Assembly (NCBI GenBank): GCA_039105265.1
Contig: JAPFFF010000004.1
Span: forward strand, 8,289,501-8,353,500
DNA: 64,000 nucleotides
From: Tritrichomonas musculus
Lineage: Eukaryota; Parabasalia; Tritrichomonadida; Tritrichomonadidae
Direction of reading: 5' to 3'
Every line of letters starts with the position of its first letter. The stretch's first letter is position 1. Made by a program: the position numbers and the translations under genes. Positions 37,895 through 51,488 of this stretch are shown here, piece after piece. The notes beneath the pieces were generated by a model. That model saw nothing but the letters and a program-made list of their open reading frames with translations, did no database searches and was not told the origin of the DNA.

Positions 37895-38948
37895 CAGGGT
37901 TGTCGATCGATGATAATAAATATCGATTATCGGCTCATTATCGATAGTCCGATAATATCGATAAAAATTTGTTCGATAATCAATAATTATCGATAAATAC
38001 GTTAAACAAAACCGCCGATATTTGGTCACTATCGGACGGTTAAGGTTCGATATTCTCCGATATTTTATAATAAAGTTTCCATACTTTTTTTTTACATTTT
38101 TGATTAAAATTTGGAATCTTATATTTTTAATTGTACTTCAATAGTGCATGCTGAAATAAGCGAAATAAGGTCAGAGTGCATTATATGTCCAATATAATAA
38201 TGAGAAGCTAAAAAATCAGGTTTTTGATTAATACATAAAAAGATTATTATCAAAATTTTTAAAAAAGAACCAATTGGCCAACAAAAAAAGATTATGATTA
38301 AGAACAAAGTTATAAGACGATAATTTCTTCATATCTTCTCAGTATTAAATTATTTCCATATTTGCAAATTAACGAATCTTAATATGTAATGAAATATTAA
38401 TGCAATGCTACTAAAACAATTTGCATTTTTTTTATTAAAAGAATATCAAGTCTAAAAATATTTAGAGAAATGGAGAGATTTTTATTAATTTACAAAAAGT
38501 TATCGTGTTCACTTTTTGATAAATTTGATTTTTTTGCCAAAATAAAATTATCTTTATTGATTTTAAATTTCATACTTAAATATTATTAGAATTATAATAT
38601 ATTACTTATATTTTATTATAATAAAAGTTAATTTCCTATGAAATATAAAAAATCTTTTTTAATAATTTGATCATTTGTACATACAAGCTTTTTTATATGT
38701 CATTACTTGAAAAAATAACTTTTATATAATTATATAACAATTAAATAGCCATAATTTCTAGTAAATATCTTTTCTTTACCTTAAAAAAGTTAAAAATATC
38801 GGTCATTATTGGCCATGATAAAAACCGTTTTTATCGATAATGATATTTATTATCGGATAGTATCGGTTATTCTACTCTACTCCCGATAATATCGATAATA
38901 TTGGCAACGTATTTAACCGTTATCGGACACTATCGATAAACATCCCTG
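37895..38948. mobile_element. hAT-type MITE, 1054 bp, inserted in the first array unit
   Basis: It is bounded by TAATAAAC on both sides (37887-37894, 38949-38956), an exact 8-bp target duplication; uninterrupted units have a single TAATAAAC there. The ends are CAGGGTTG and CATCCCTG in inverted orientation, the classic hAT CAGGG start. The first and last 150 bp or so are rich in TATCGATA/ATAATATCGAT words. No transposase is seen; frames inside are short and AT-rich. Confidence 0.92.
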
Positions 38949-39377
38949 TAATAAACATAATGTTTAATTTGTTCTTTAATTTATATCTTATTATTTATTT
39001 TTATAAAGATAAAATTATTTCAAAACAAAACCTCCCTTTGAAATTTGTCATTTAACAAATCAATAAACAAATATAAATCATTCAAAAAGCTAATATAAAA
39101 AGTTAAATGACCATTAAACGTATTATTATTTACCAATTCATATAAAAAGTGAAGTATTTGAAAAAAATTTTTTTTCTTGTCAATTGAATGCATTGGTTTT
39201 ACATTTTCAACCACATCGCTTTTGTCACAAAAGATAAACAAGCAAACAACGCTTTATCACCATTTTGAATCTCAACTTATAAATTACTATAAAGAATGCA
39301 TAAATACAAATAAATAAAGAAAAAATAATTCACAATATTATAGTTACATTTTTGTTTACCCCCTCTCTCAATTTTGA

Positions 39378-39410
<33 letters not shown>

Positions 39411-39767
39411 TAAATAACTCATACTTTTTTTTACCCTCTCAGCTTTTCAAACTGTTGGGAAACACGAAAGTCATAAGTACATGAAAAGTATGATTTAAGA
39501 AAACTGCTAAACATTCTTTTGTTAATGATAATAATTATGAGGTTTAATTATTGTAATGATGAGTGTAATTAGATTGAGAGAAGCAGTGGCAGTTTATAAG
39601 GCAATGCAGTTGTGGTTGATTGTTCAAAGAAGTAGTAGTGTTATGACTCAATGCATAAGTAGTAGTTTATTACAAATAAATAAACAAATATAAATAGATA
39701 GTAATGTTTTATAAATTAACAAAATAATATTTTAAAAATAAATATTGGTATAAATGAGGAAAATAAT

Positions 39768-40043
39768 GTGCATGCATCCGATTAAACGAGGTGCATGCAT
39801 CCGATTGAACGAGATGAATGAATCCGATTAAACGAGATGAATGAATCCGATTAAACAAGGTGCATGCATCCGATTAAACGAGATGAATGAATCCGATTGA
39901 ACGAGGTGCATGCATCCGATTAAACGAGGTGCATGCATCCGATTAAACGAGATGAATGAATCCGATTGAACGAGATGAATGAATCCGATTGAACGAGGTG
40001 CATGCATCCGATTAAACGAGGCGCATGCATCCGATTAAACAAA
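39768..40043 (+). repeat. 23-bp promoter-side minisatellite, 12 units (first of eleven sites)
   Basis: The unit has two main forms, GTGCATGCATCCGATTAAAC+GAG and ATGAATGAATCCGATTGAAC+GAG, in a fixed mixed order, ending 150 bp before the ATG at 40194. It recurs before every array gene (for example from 41646, 43524, 45402, 47284, 49162, 51040, 52941, 54819 and 56697), and again from about 63857. Sites before 51489 and 57146 have 13 units. The core ATCCGATT(A/G)AACGAG is constant, while GCATGCAT alternates with GAATGAAT. Confidence 0.9.
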
Positions 40044-40180
40044 GTGTATGTATTTAGTTATTAATTTAGATAATGAATTTTTTTTTGTTTAAATCTATAT
40101 AAAACTGGATATTTTTTTTTTAAAACAAAGTTAAGTGATAATCTTATATTGAATTTTTATTTAACCCGTTTATGCTGACT

Positions 40181-40187
40181 TCATTTA
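40181..40187 (+). promoter_or_regulatory. Initiator-like element of the array gene (first copy)
   Basis: TCATTTA, with its A 11 nt before the ATG, fits the trichomonad initiator and is present before all ten copies. Confidence 0.55.
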
Positions 40188-40193
40188 TTTATA

Positions 40194-40631
40194 ATGCATC
40201 CCAAGAATAGCAAGTGGAAAGGAATAATGATTTCTGGAATTGATCCAAATTGTCCACCAATACTTTATCGACTCGACGAGAAAGAAAAGCATGTGCATAA
40301 ATTCAAAAAGCAAAAACGTCGGAACATGAAAAAACTTGTTTTAGAATTGAAAAACTACAACCAACCACCACCACCACCACCGCCACCGCCACCACTACTG
40401 CTGCCACTACCACAAAACACTAATAATAACAACAACAACTACAATGAAAATTTCACCATAATCACCACTACAAACACCACCAATGCTGCTGCTGCTACTA
40501 CTACTAACAACAACACAGAGATGGAACAAGATCAATTGATTCTCCTTGATGATCACGATTGTAATTTCGCGAATATTGAACTGGACTCAGGTTCTGATTT
40601 CGGTCTTGATTTTTGGTGGGAATGGCCCTGA
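40194..40631 (+). CDS. Array gene copy 1: 145-aa basic/polyproline/acidic protein
   Basis: I do not recognise a family. Residues 1-56 are basic and compact (HPKNSKWKGIMISGIDPNC), ending in a nuclear-localisation-like cluster (KFKKQKRRNMKK, 36-47). Residues about 58-67 are ten prolines followed by LLLPLP, then Asn- and Thr-rich low complexity (75-107) with an Ala4 run. The end (about 108-145) is acidic with interspersed hydrophobics: EMEQDQLILLDDHDCNFANI, then ELDSGSDFGLDFWWEWP. Basic N-terminus, flexible middle and acidic-aromatic tail together resemble a small transcriptional activator, but this is inference. CAC/CCA and AAC/ACA triplet runs make the middle prone to slippage, yet all copies keep the same length. 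A 72-residue antisense frame over the 3' end is a shadow. Confidence 0.8.
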   Translation: MHPKNSKWKGIMISGIDPNCPPILYRLDEKEKHVHKFKKQKRRNMKKLVLELKNYNQPPPPPPPPPPLLLPLPQNTNNNNNNYNENFTIITTTNTTNAAAATTTNNNTEMEQDQLILLDDHDCNFANIELDSGSDFGLDFWWEWP

Positions 40632-41255
40632 TCAAATAACTTTTTTCTAATATGAAAAACTTCAATGAGTAAAGCATAATTAAACCGAATTTTATATAAC
40701 GCATTTCATCTGCTCGTATCATTATATTTATTGACTTTTATCAGATAACCTATTTTTGATGATCGTTGATAATCATACTTCGAAAACTTTCAAAATGTTT
40801 TTAATTTTATATATTTCTTTTATATAATAAACATAATGTTTAATTTGTTCTTTAATTTATATCTTATTATTTATTTTTATAAAGATAAAATTATTTCAAA
40901 ACAAAACCTCCCTTTGAAATTTGTCATTTAACAAATCAATAAACAAATATAAATCATTCAAAAAGCTAATATAAAAAGTTAAATGACCATTAAACGTATT
41001 ATTATTTACCAATTCATATAAAAAGTGAAGTATTTGAAAAAAAAAATTTTTTTCTTGTCAATTGAATGCATTGGTTTTACATTTTCAACCACATCGCTTT
41101 TGTCACAAAAGATAAACAAGCAAACAACGCTTTATCACCATTTTGAATCTCAACTTATAAATTACTATAAAGAATGCATAAATACAAATAAATAAAGAAA
41201 AAATAATTCACAATATTATAGTTACATTTTTGTTTACCCCCTCTCTCAATTTTGA

Positions 41256-41288
<33 letters not shown>

Positions 41289-42071
41289 TAAATAACTCAT
41301 ACTTTTTTTTACCCTCTCAGCTTTTCAAACTGTTGGGAAACACGAAAGTCATAAGTACATGAAAAGTATGATTTAAGAAAACTGCTAAACATTCTTTTGT
41401 TAATGATAATAATTATGAGGTTTAATTATTGTAATGATGAGTGTAATTAGATTGAGAGAAGCAGTGGCAGTTTATAAGGCAATGCAGTTGTGGTTGATTG
41501 TTCAAAGAAGTAGTAGTGTTATGACTCAATGCATAAGTAGTAGTTTATTACAAATAAATAAACAAATATAAATAGATAGTAATGTTTTATAAATTAACAA
41601 AATAATATTTTAAAAATAAATATTGGTATAAATGAGGAAAATAATGTGCATGCATCCGATTAAACGAGGTGCATGCATCCGATTGAACGAGATGAATGAA
41701 TCCGATTAAACGAGATGAATGAATCCGATTAAACAAGGTGCATGCATCCGATTAAACGAGATGAATGAATCCGATTGAACGAGGTGCATGCATCCGATTA
41801 AACGAGGTGCATGCATCCGATTAAACGAGATGAATGAATCCGATTGAACGAGATGAATGAATCCGATTGAACGAGGTGCATGCATCCGATTAAACGAGGC
41901 GCATGCATCCGATTAAACAAAGTGTATGTATTTAGTTATTAATTTAGATAATGAATTTTTTTTTGTTTAAATCTATATAAAACTGGATATTTTTTTTTTA
42001 AAACAAAGTTAAGTGATAATCTTATATTGAATTTTTATTTAACCCGTTTATGCTGACTTCATTTATTTATA

Positions 42072-42509
42072 ATGCATCCCAAGAATAGCAAGTGGAAAGG
42101 AATAATGATTTCTGGAATTGATCCAAATTGTCCACCAATACTTTATCGACTCGACGAGAAAGAAAAGCATGTGCATAAATTCAAAAAGCAAAAACGTCGG
42201 AACATGAAAAAACTTGTTTTAGAATTGAAAAACTACAACCAACCACCACCACCACCACCGCCACCGCCACCACTACTGCTGCCACTACCACAAAACACTA
42301 ATAATAACAACAACAACTACAATGAAAATTTCACCATAATCACCACTACAAACACCACCAATGCTGCTGCTGCTACTACTACTAACAACAACACAGAGAT
42401 GGAACAAGATCAATTGATTCTCCTTGATGATCACGATTGTAATTTCGCGAATATTGAACTGGACTCAGGTTCTGATTTCGGTCTTGATTTTTGGTGGGAA
42501 TGGCCCTGA
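42072..42509 (+). CDS. Array gene copy 2
   Basis: Identical protein to copy 1, 1878 bp downstream. The standard 12-unit minisatellite precedes it (41646 on). Confidence 0.8.
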   Translation: MHPKNSKWKGIMISGIDPNCPPILYRLDEKEKHVHKFKKQKRRNMKKLVLELKNYNQPPPPPPPPPPLLLPLPQNTNNNNNNYNENFTIITTTNTTNAAAATTTNNNTEMEQDQLILLDDHDCNFANIELDSGSDFGLDFWWEWP

Positions 42510-43133
42510 TCAAATAACTTTTTTCTAATATGAAAAACTTCAATGAGTAAAGCATAATTAAACCGAATTTTATATAACGCATTTCATCTGCTCGTATCAT
42601 TATATTTATTGACTTTTATCAGATAACCTATTTTTGATGATCGTTGATAATCATACTTCGAAAACTTTCAAAATGTTTTTAATTTTATATATTTCTTTTA
42701 TATAATAAACATAATGTTTAATTTGTTCTTTAATTTATATCTTATTATTTATTTTTATAAAGATAAAATTATTTCAAAACAAAACCTCCCTTTGAAATTT
42801 GTCATTTAACAAATCAATAAACAAATATAAATCATTCAAAAAGCTAATATAAAAAGTTAAATGACCATTAAACGTATTATTATTTACCAATTCATATAAA
42901 AAGTGAAGTATTTGAAAAAAAAAATTTTTTTCTTGTCAATTGAATGCATTGGTTTTACATTTTCAACCACATCGCTTTTGTCACAAAAGATAAACAAGCA
43001 AACAACGCTTTATCACCATTTTGAATCTCAACTTATAAATTACTATAAAGAATGCATAAATACAAATAAATAAAGAAAAAATAATTCACAATATTATAGT
43101 TACATTTTTGTTTACCCCCTCTCTCAATTTTGA

Positions 43134-43166
<33 letters not shown>

Positions 43167-43949
43167 TAAATAACTCATACTTTTTTTTACCCTCTCAGCT
43201 TTTCAAACTGTTGGGAAACACGAAAGTCATAAGTACATGAAAAGTATGATTTAAGAAAACTGCTAAACATTCTTTTGTTAATGATAATAATTATGAGGTT
43301 TAATTATTGTAATGATGAGTGTAATTAGATTGAGAGAAGCAGTGGCAGTTTATAAGGCAATGCAGTTGTGGTTGATTGTTCAAAGAAGTAGTAGTGTTAT
43401 GACTCAATGCATAAGTAGTAGTTTATTACAAATAAATAAACAAATATAAATAGATAGTAATGTTTTATAAATTAACAAAATAATATTTTAAAAATAAATA
43501 TTGGTATAAATGAGGAAAATAATGTGCATGCATCCGATTAAACGAGGTGCATGCATCCGATTGAACGAGATGAATGAATCCGATTAAACGAGATGAATGA
43601 ATCCGATTAAACAAGGTGCATGCATCCGATTAAACGAGATGAATGAATCCGATTGAACGAGGTGCATGCATCCGATTAAACGAGGTGCATGCATCCGATT
43701 AAACGAGATGAATGAATCCGATTGAACGAGATGAATGAATCCGATTGAACGAGGTGCATGCATCCGATTAAACGAGGCGCATGCATCCGATTAAACAAAG
43801 TGTATGTATTTAGTTATTAATTTAGATAATGAATTTTTTTTTGTTTAAATCTATATAAAACTGGATATTTTTTTTTTAAAACAAAGTTAAGTGATAATCT
43901 TATATTGAATTTTTATTTAACCCGTTTATGCTGACTTCATTTATTTATA

Positions 43950-44387
43950 ATGCATCCCAAGAATAGCAAGTGGAAAGGAATAATGATTTCTGGAATTGAT
44001 CCAAATTGTCCACCAATACTTTATCGACTCGACGAGAAAGAAAAGCATGTGCATAAATTCAAAAAGCAAAAACGTCGGAACATGAAAAAACTTGTTTTAG
44101 AATTGAAAAACTACAACCAACCACCACCACCACCACCGCCACCGCCACCACTACTGCTGCCACTACCACAAAACACTAATAATAACAACAACAACTACAA
44201 TGAAAATTTCACCATAATCACCACTACAAACACCACCAATGCTGCTGCTGCTACTACTACTAACAACAACACAGAGATGGAACAAGATCAATTGATTCTC
44301 CTTGATGATCACGATTGTAATTTCGCGAATATTGAACTGGACTCAGGTTCTGATTTCGGTCTTGATTTTTGGTGGGAATGGCCCTGA
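43950..44387 (+). CDS. Array gene copy 3
   Basis: Identical protein; standard spacing of 1878 bp and a standard minisatellite. Confidence 0.8.
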   Translation: MHPKNSKWKGIMISGIDPNCPPILYRLDEKEKHVHKFKKQKRRNMKKLVLELKNYNQPPPPPPPPPPLLLPLPQNTNNNNNNYNENFTIITTTNTTNAAAATTTNNNTEMEQDQLILLDDHDCNFANIELDSGSDFGLDFWWEWP

Positions 44388-45011
44388 TCAAATAACTTTT
44401 TTCTAATATGAAAAACTTCAATGAGTAAAGCATAATTAAACCGAATTTTATATAACGCATTTCATCTGCTCGTATCATTATATTTATTGACTTTTATCAG
44501 ATAACCTATTTTTGATGATCGTTGATAATCATACTTCGAAAACTTTCAAAATGTTTTTAATTTTATATATTTCTTTTATATAATAAACATAATGTTTAAT
44601 TTGTTCTTTAATTTATATCTTATTATTTATTTTTATAAAGATAAAATTATTTCAAAACAAAACCTCCCTTTGAAATTTGTCATTTAACAAATCAATAAAC
44701 AAATATAAATCATTCAAAAAGCTAATATAAAAAGTTAAATGACCATTAAACGTATTATTATTTACCAATTCATATAAAAAGTGAAGTATTTGAAAAAAAA
44801 AATTTTTTTCTTGTCAATTGAATGCATTGGTTTTACATTTTCAACCACATCGCTTTTGTCACAAAAGATAAACAAGCAAACAACGCTTTATCACCATTTT
44901 GAATCTCAACTTATAAATTACTATAAAGAATGCATAAATACAAATAAATAAAGAAAAAATAATTCACAATATTATAGTTACATTTTTGTTTACCCCCTCT
45001 CTCAATTTTGA

Positions 45012-45044
<33 letters not shown>

Positions 45045-45831
45045 TAAATAACTCATACTTTTTTTTACCCTCTCAGCTTTTCAAACTGTTGGGAAACACG
45101 AAAGTCATAAGTACATGAAAAGTATGATTTAAGAAAACTGCTAAACATTCTTTTGTTAATGATAATAATTATGAGGTTTAATTATTGTAATGATGAGTGT
45201 AATTAGATTGAGAGAAGCAGTGGCAGTTTATAAGGCAATGCAGTTGTGGTTGATTGTTCAAAGAAGTAGTAGTGTTATGACTCAATGCATAAGTAGTAGT
45301 TTATTACAAATAAATAAACAAATATAAATAGATAGTAATGTTTTATAAATTAACAAAATAATATTTTAAAAATAAATATTGGTATAAATGAGGAAAATAA
45401 TGTGCATGCATCCGATTAAACGAGGTGCATGCATCCGATTGAACGAGATGAATGAATCCGATTAAACGAGATGAATGAATCCGATTAAACAAGGTGCATG
45501 CATCCGATTAAACGAGATGAATGAATCCGATTGATTAAACGAGGTGCATGCATCCGATTAAACGAGGTGCATGCATCCGATTAAACGAGATGAATGAATC
45601 CGATTGAACGAGATGAATGAATCCGATTGAACGAGGTGCATGCATCCGATTAAACGAGGCGCATGCATCCGATTAAACAAAGTGTATGTATTTAGTTATT
45701 AATTTAGATAATGAATTTTTTTTTGTTTAAATCTATATAAAACTGGATATTTTTTTTTTAAAACAAAGTTAAGTGATAATCTTATATTGAATTTTTATTT
45801 AACCCGTTTATGCTGACTTCATTTATTTATA

Positions 45832-46269
45832 ATGCATCCCAAGAATAGCAAGTGGAAAGGAATAATGATTTCTGGAATTGATCCAAATTGTCCACCAATA
45901 CTTTATCGACTCGACGAGAAAGAAAAGCATGTGCATAAATTCAAAAAGCAAAAACGTCGGAACATGAAAAAACTTGTTTTAGAATTGAAAAACTACAACC
46001 AACCACCACCACCACCACCGCCACCGCCACCACTACTGCTGCCACTACCACAAAACACTAATAATAACAACAACAACTACAATGAAAATTTCACCATAAT
46101 CACCACTACAAACACCACCAATGCTGCTGCTGCTACTACTACTAACAACAACACAGAGATGGAACAAGATCAATTGATTCTCCTTGATGATCACGATTGT
46201 AATTTCGCGAATATTGAACTGGACTCAGGTTCTGATTTCGGTCTTGATTTTTGGTGGGAATGGCCCTGA
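45832..46269 (+). CDS. Array gene copy 4
   Basis: Identical protein. Its minisatellite has a private 4-bp duplication (GATTGATTAAACG near 45530), giving a spacing of 1882 bp, the only such unit. Confidence 0.8.
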   Translation: MHPKNSKWKGIMISGIDPNCPPILYRLDEKEKHVHKFKKQKRRNMKKLVLELKNYNQPPPPPPPPPPLLLPLPQNTNNNNNNYNENFTIITTTNTTNAAAATTTNNNTEMEQDQLILLDDHDCNFANIELDSGSDFGLDFWWEWP

Positions 46270-46893
46270 TCAAATAACTTTTTTCTAATATGAAAAACTT
46301 CAATGAGTAAAGCATAATTAAACCGAATTTTATATAACGCATTTCATCTGCTCGTATCATTATATTTATTGACTTTTATCAGATAACCTATTTTTGATGA
46401 TCGTTGATAATCATACTTCGAAAACTTTCAAAATGTTTTTAATTTTATATATTTCTTTTATATAATAAACATAATGTTTAATTTGTTCTTTAATTTATAT
46501 CTTATTATTTATTTTTATAAAGATAAAATTATTTCAAAACAAAACCTCCCTTTGAAATTTGTCATTTAACAAATCAATAAACAAATATAAATCATTCAAA
46601 AAGCTAATATAAAAAGTTAAATGACCATTAAACGTATTATTATTTACCAATTCATATAAAAAGTGAAGTATTTGAAAAAAAAAATTTTTTTCTTGTCAAT
46701 TGAATGCATTGGTTTTACATTTTCAACCACATCGCTTTTGTCACAAAAGATAAACAAGCAAACAACGCTTTATCACCATTTTGAATCTCAACTTATAAAT
46801 TACTATAAAGAATGCATAAATACAAATAAATAAAGAAAAAATAATTCACAATATTATAGTTACATTTTTGTTTACCCCCTCTCTCAATTTTGA

Positions 46894-46926
<33 letters not shown>

Positions 46927-47709
46927 TAAATAACTCATACTTTTTTTTACCCTCTCAGCTTTTCAAACTGTTGGGAAACACGAAAGTCATAAGTACATGA
47001 AAAGTATGATTTAAGAAAACTGCTAAACATTCTTTTGTTAATGATAATAATTATGAGGTTTAATTATTGTAATGATGAGTGTAATTAGATTGAGAGAAGC
47101 AGTGGCAGTTTATAAGGCAATGCAGTTGTGGTTGATTGTTCAAAGAAGTAGTAGTGTTATGACTCAATGCATAAGTAGTAGTTTATTACAAATAAATAAA
47201 CAAATATAAATAGATAGTAATGTTTTATAAATTAACAAAATAATATTTTAAAAATAAATATTGGTATAAATGAGGAAAATAATGTGCATGCATCCGATTA
47301 AACGAGGTGCATGCATCCGATTGAACGAGATGAATGAATCCGATTAAACGAGATGAATGAATCCGATTAAACAAGGTGCATGCATCCGATTAAACGAGAT
47401 GAATGAATCCGATTGAACGAGGTGCATGCATCCGATTAAACGAGGTGCATGCATCCGATTAAACGAGGTGCATGCATCCGATTAAACGAGATGAATGAAT
47501 CCGATTGAACGAGATGAATGAATCCGATTAAACGAGGCGCATGCATCCGATTAAACAAAGTGTATGTATTTAGTTATTAATTTAGATAATGAATTTTTTT
47601 TTGTTTAAATCTATATAAAACTGGATATTTTTTTTTTAAAACAAAGTTAAGTGATAATCTTATATTGAATTTTTATTTAACCCGTTTATGCTGACTTCAT
47701 TTATTTATA

Positions 47710-48147
47710 ATGCATCCCAAGAATAGCAAGTGGAAAGGAATAATGATTTCTGGAATTGATCCAAATTGTCCACCAATACTTTATCGACTCGACGAGAAAG
47801 AAAAGCATGTGCATAAATTCAAAAAGCAAAAACGTCGGAACATGAAAAAACTTGTTTTAGAATTGAAAAACTACAACCAACCACCACCACCACCACCGCC
47901 ACCGCCACCACTACTGCTGCCACTACCACAAAACACTAATAATAACAACAACAACTACAATGAAAATTTCACCATAATCACCACTACAAACACCACCAAT
48001 GCTGCTGCTGCTACTACTACTAACAACAACACAGAGATGGAACAAGATCAATTGATTCTCCTTGATGATCACGATTGTAATTTCGCGAATATTGAACTGG
48101 ACTCAGGTTCTGATTTCGGTCTTGATTTTTGGTGGGAATGGCCCTGA
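47710..48147 (+). CDS. Array gene copy 5
   Basis: Identical protein. The minisatellite has a rearranged order: three consecutive GTGCATGC units, with a GTGCATGC unit missing before the GCGCATGC unit. The same type precedes copy 8. Confidence 0.8.
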   Translation: MHPKNSKWKGIMISGIDPNCPPILYRLDEKEKHVHKFKKQKRRNMKKLVLELKNYNQPPPPPPPPPPLLLPLPQNTNNNNNNYNENFTIITTTNTTNAAAATTTNNNTEMEQDQLILLDDHDCNFANIELDSGSDFGLDFWWEWP

Positions 48148-48771
48148 TCAAATAACTTTTTTCTAATATGAAAAACTTCAATGAGTAAAGCATAATTAAA
48201 CCGAATTTTATATAACGCATTTCATCTGCTCGTATCATTATATTTATTGACTTTTATCAGATAACCTATTTTTGATGATCGTTGATAATCATACTTCGAA
48301 AACTTTCAAAATGTTTTTAATTTTATATATTTCTTTTATATAATAAACATAATGTTTAATTTGTTCTTTAATTTATATCTTATTATTTATTTTTATAAAG
48401 ATAAAATTATTTCAAAACAAAACCTCCCTTTGAAATTTGTCATTTAACAAATCAATAAACAAATATAAATCATTCAAAAAGCTAATATAAAAAGTTAAAT
48501 GACCATTAAACGTATTATTATTTACCAATTCATATAAAAAGTGAAGTATTTGAAAAAAAAAATTTTTTTCTTGTCAATTGAATGCATTGGTTTTACATTT
48601 TCAACCACATCGCTTTTGTCACAAAAGATAAACAAGCAAACAACGCTTTATCACCATTTTGAATCTCAACTTATAAATTACTATAAAGAATGCATAAATA
48701 CAAATAAATAAAGAAAAAATAATTCACAATATTATAGTTACATTTTTGTTTACCCCCTCTCTCAATTTTGA

Positions 48772-48804
<33 letters not shown>

Positions 48805-49587
48805 TAAATAACTCATACTTTTTTTTACCCTCTCAGCTTTTCAAACTGTTGGGAAACACGAAAGTCATAAGTACATGAAAAGTATGATTTAAGAAAACTG
48901 CTAAACATTCTTTTGTTAATGATAATAATTATGAGGTTTAATTATTGTAATGATGAGTGTAATTAGATTGAGAGAAGCAGTGGCAGTTTATAAGGCAATG
49001 CAGTTGTGGTTGATTGTTCAAAGAAGTAGTAGTGTTATGACTCAATGCATAAGTAGTAGTTTATTACAAATAAATAAACAAATATAAATAGATAGTAATG
49101 TTTTATAAATTAACAAAATAATATTTTAAAAATAAATATTGGTATAAATGAGGAAAATAATGTGCATGCATCCGATTAAACGAGGTGCATGCATCCGATT
49201 GAACGAGATGAATGAATCCGATTAAACGAGATGAATGAATCCGATTAAACAAGGTGCATGCATCCGATTAAACGAGATGAATGAATCCGATTGAACGAGG
49301 TGCATGCATCCGATTAAACGAGGTGCATGCATCCGATTAAACGAGATGAATGAATCCGATTGAACGAGATGAATGAATCCGATTGAACGAGGTGCATGCA
49401 TCCGATTAAACGAGGCGCATGCATCCGATTAAACAAAGTGTATGTATTTAGTTATTAATTTAGATAATGAATTTTTTTTTGTTTAAATCTATATAAAACT
49501 GGATATTTTTTTTTTAAAACAAAGTTAAGTGATAATCTTATATTGAATTTTTATTTAACCCGTTTATGCTGACTTCATTTATTTATA

Positions 49588-50025
49588 ATGCATCCCAAGA
49601 ATAGCAAGTGGAAAGGAATAATGATTTCTGGAATTGATCCAAATTGTCCACCAATACTTTATCGACTCGACGAGAAAGAAAAGCATGTGCATAAATTCAA
49701 AAAGCAAAAACGTCGGAACATGAAAAAACTTGTTTTAGAATTGAAAAACTACAACCAACCACCACCACCACCACCGCCACCGCCACCACTACTGCTGCCA
49801 CTACCACAAAACACTAATAATAACAACAACAACTACAATGAAAATTTCACCATAATCACCACTACAAACACCACCAATGCTGCTGCTGCTACTACTACTA
49901 ACAACAACACAGAGATGGAACAAGATCAATTGATTCTCCTTGATGATCACGATTGTAATTTCGCGAATATTGAACTGGACTCAGGTTCTGATTTCGGTCT
50001 TGATTTTTGGTGGGAATGGCCCTGA
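49588..50025 (+). CDS. Array gene copy 6
   Basis: Identical protein with standard-order minisatellite, as for copy 9. Confidence 0.8.
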   Translation: MHPKNSKWKGIMISGIDPNCPPILYRLDEKEKHVHKFKKQKRRNMKKLVLELKNYNQPPPPPPPPPPLLLPLPQNTNNNNNNYNENFTIITTTNTTNAAAATTTNNNTEMEQDQLILLDDHDCNFANIELDSGSDFGLDFWWEWP

Positions 50026-50649
50026 TCAAATAACTTTTTTCTAATATGAAAAACTTCAATGAGTAAAGCATAATTAAACCGAATTTTATATAACGCATTT
50101 CATCTGCTCGTATCATTATATTTATTGACTTTTATCAGATAACCTATTTTTGATGATCGTTGATAATCATACTTCGAAAACTTTCAAAATGTTTTTAATT
50201 TTATATATTTCTTTTATATAATAAACATAATGTTTAATTTGTTCTTTAATTTATATCTTATTATTTATTTTTATAAAGATAAAATTATTTCAAAACAAAA
50301 CCTCCCTTTGAAATTTGTCATTTAACAAATCAATAAACAAATATAAATCATTCAAAAAGCTAATATAAAAAGTTAAATGACCATTAAACGTATTATTATT
50401 TACCAATTCATATAAAAAGTGAAGTATTTGAAAAAAAAAATTTTTTTCTTGTCAATTGAATGCATTGGTTTTACATTTTCAACCACATCGCTTTTGTCAC
50501 AAAAGATAAACAAGCAAACAACGCTTTATCACCATTTTGAATCTCAACTTATAAATTACTATAAAGAATGCATAAATACAAATAAATAAAGAAAAAATAA
50601 TTCACAATATTATAGTTACATTTTTGTTTACCCCCTCTCTCAATTTTGA

Positions 50650-50688
<39 letters not shown>

Positions 50689-51488
50689 ACTCATACTTTT
50701 TTTTACCCTCTCAGCTTTTCAAACTGTTGGGAAACACGAAAGTCATAAGTACATGAAAAGTATGATTTAAGAAAACTGCTAAACATTCTTTTGTTAATGA
50801 TAATAATTATGAGGTTTAATTATTGTAATGATGAGTGTAATTAGATTGAGAGAAGCAGTGTCAGTTTATAAGGCAATGCAGTTGTGGTTGATTGTTCAAA
50901 GAAGTAGTAGTGTTATGACTCAATGCATAAGTAGTAGTTTATTACAAATAAATAAACAAATATAAATAGATAGTAATGTTTTATAAATTAACAAAATAAT
51001 ATTTTAAAAATAAATATTGGTATAAATGAGGAAAATAATGTGCATGCATCCGATTAAACGAGGTGCATGCATCCGATTGAACGAGATGAATGAATCCGAT
51101 TAAACGAGATGAATGAATCCGATTAAACAAGGTGCATGCATCCGATTAAACGAGATGAATGAATCCGATTGAACGAGGTGCATGCATCCGATTAAACGAG
51201 GTGCATGCATCCGATTAAACGAGGTGCATGCATCCGATTAAACGAGATGAATGAATCCGATTGAACGAGATGAATGAATCCGATTGAACGAGGTGCATGC
51301 ATCCGATTAAACGAGGCGCATGCATCCGATTAAACAAAGTGTATGTATTTAGTTATTAATTTAGATAATGAATTTTTTTTTGTTTAAATCTATATAAAAC
51401 TGGATATTTTTTTTTTAAAACAAAGTTAAGTGATAATCTTATATTGAATTTTTATTTAACCCGTTTATGCTGACTTCATTTATTTATA

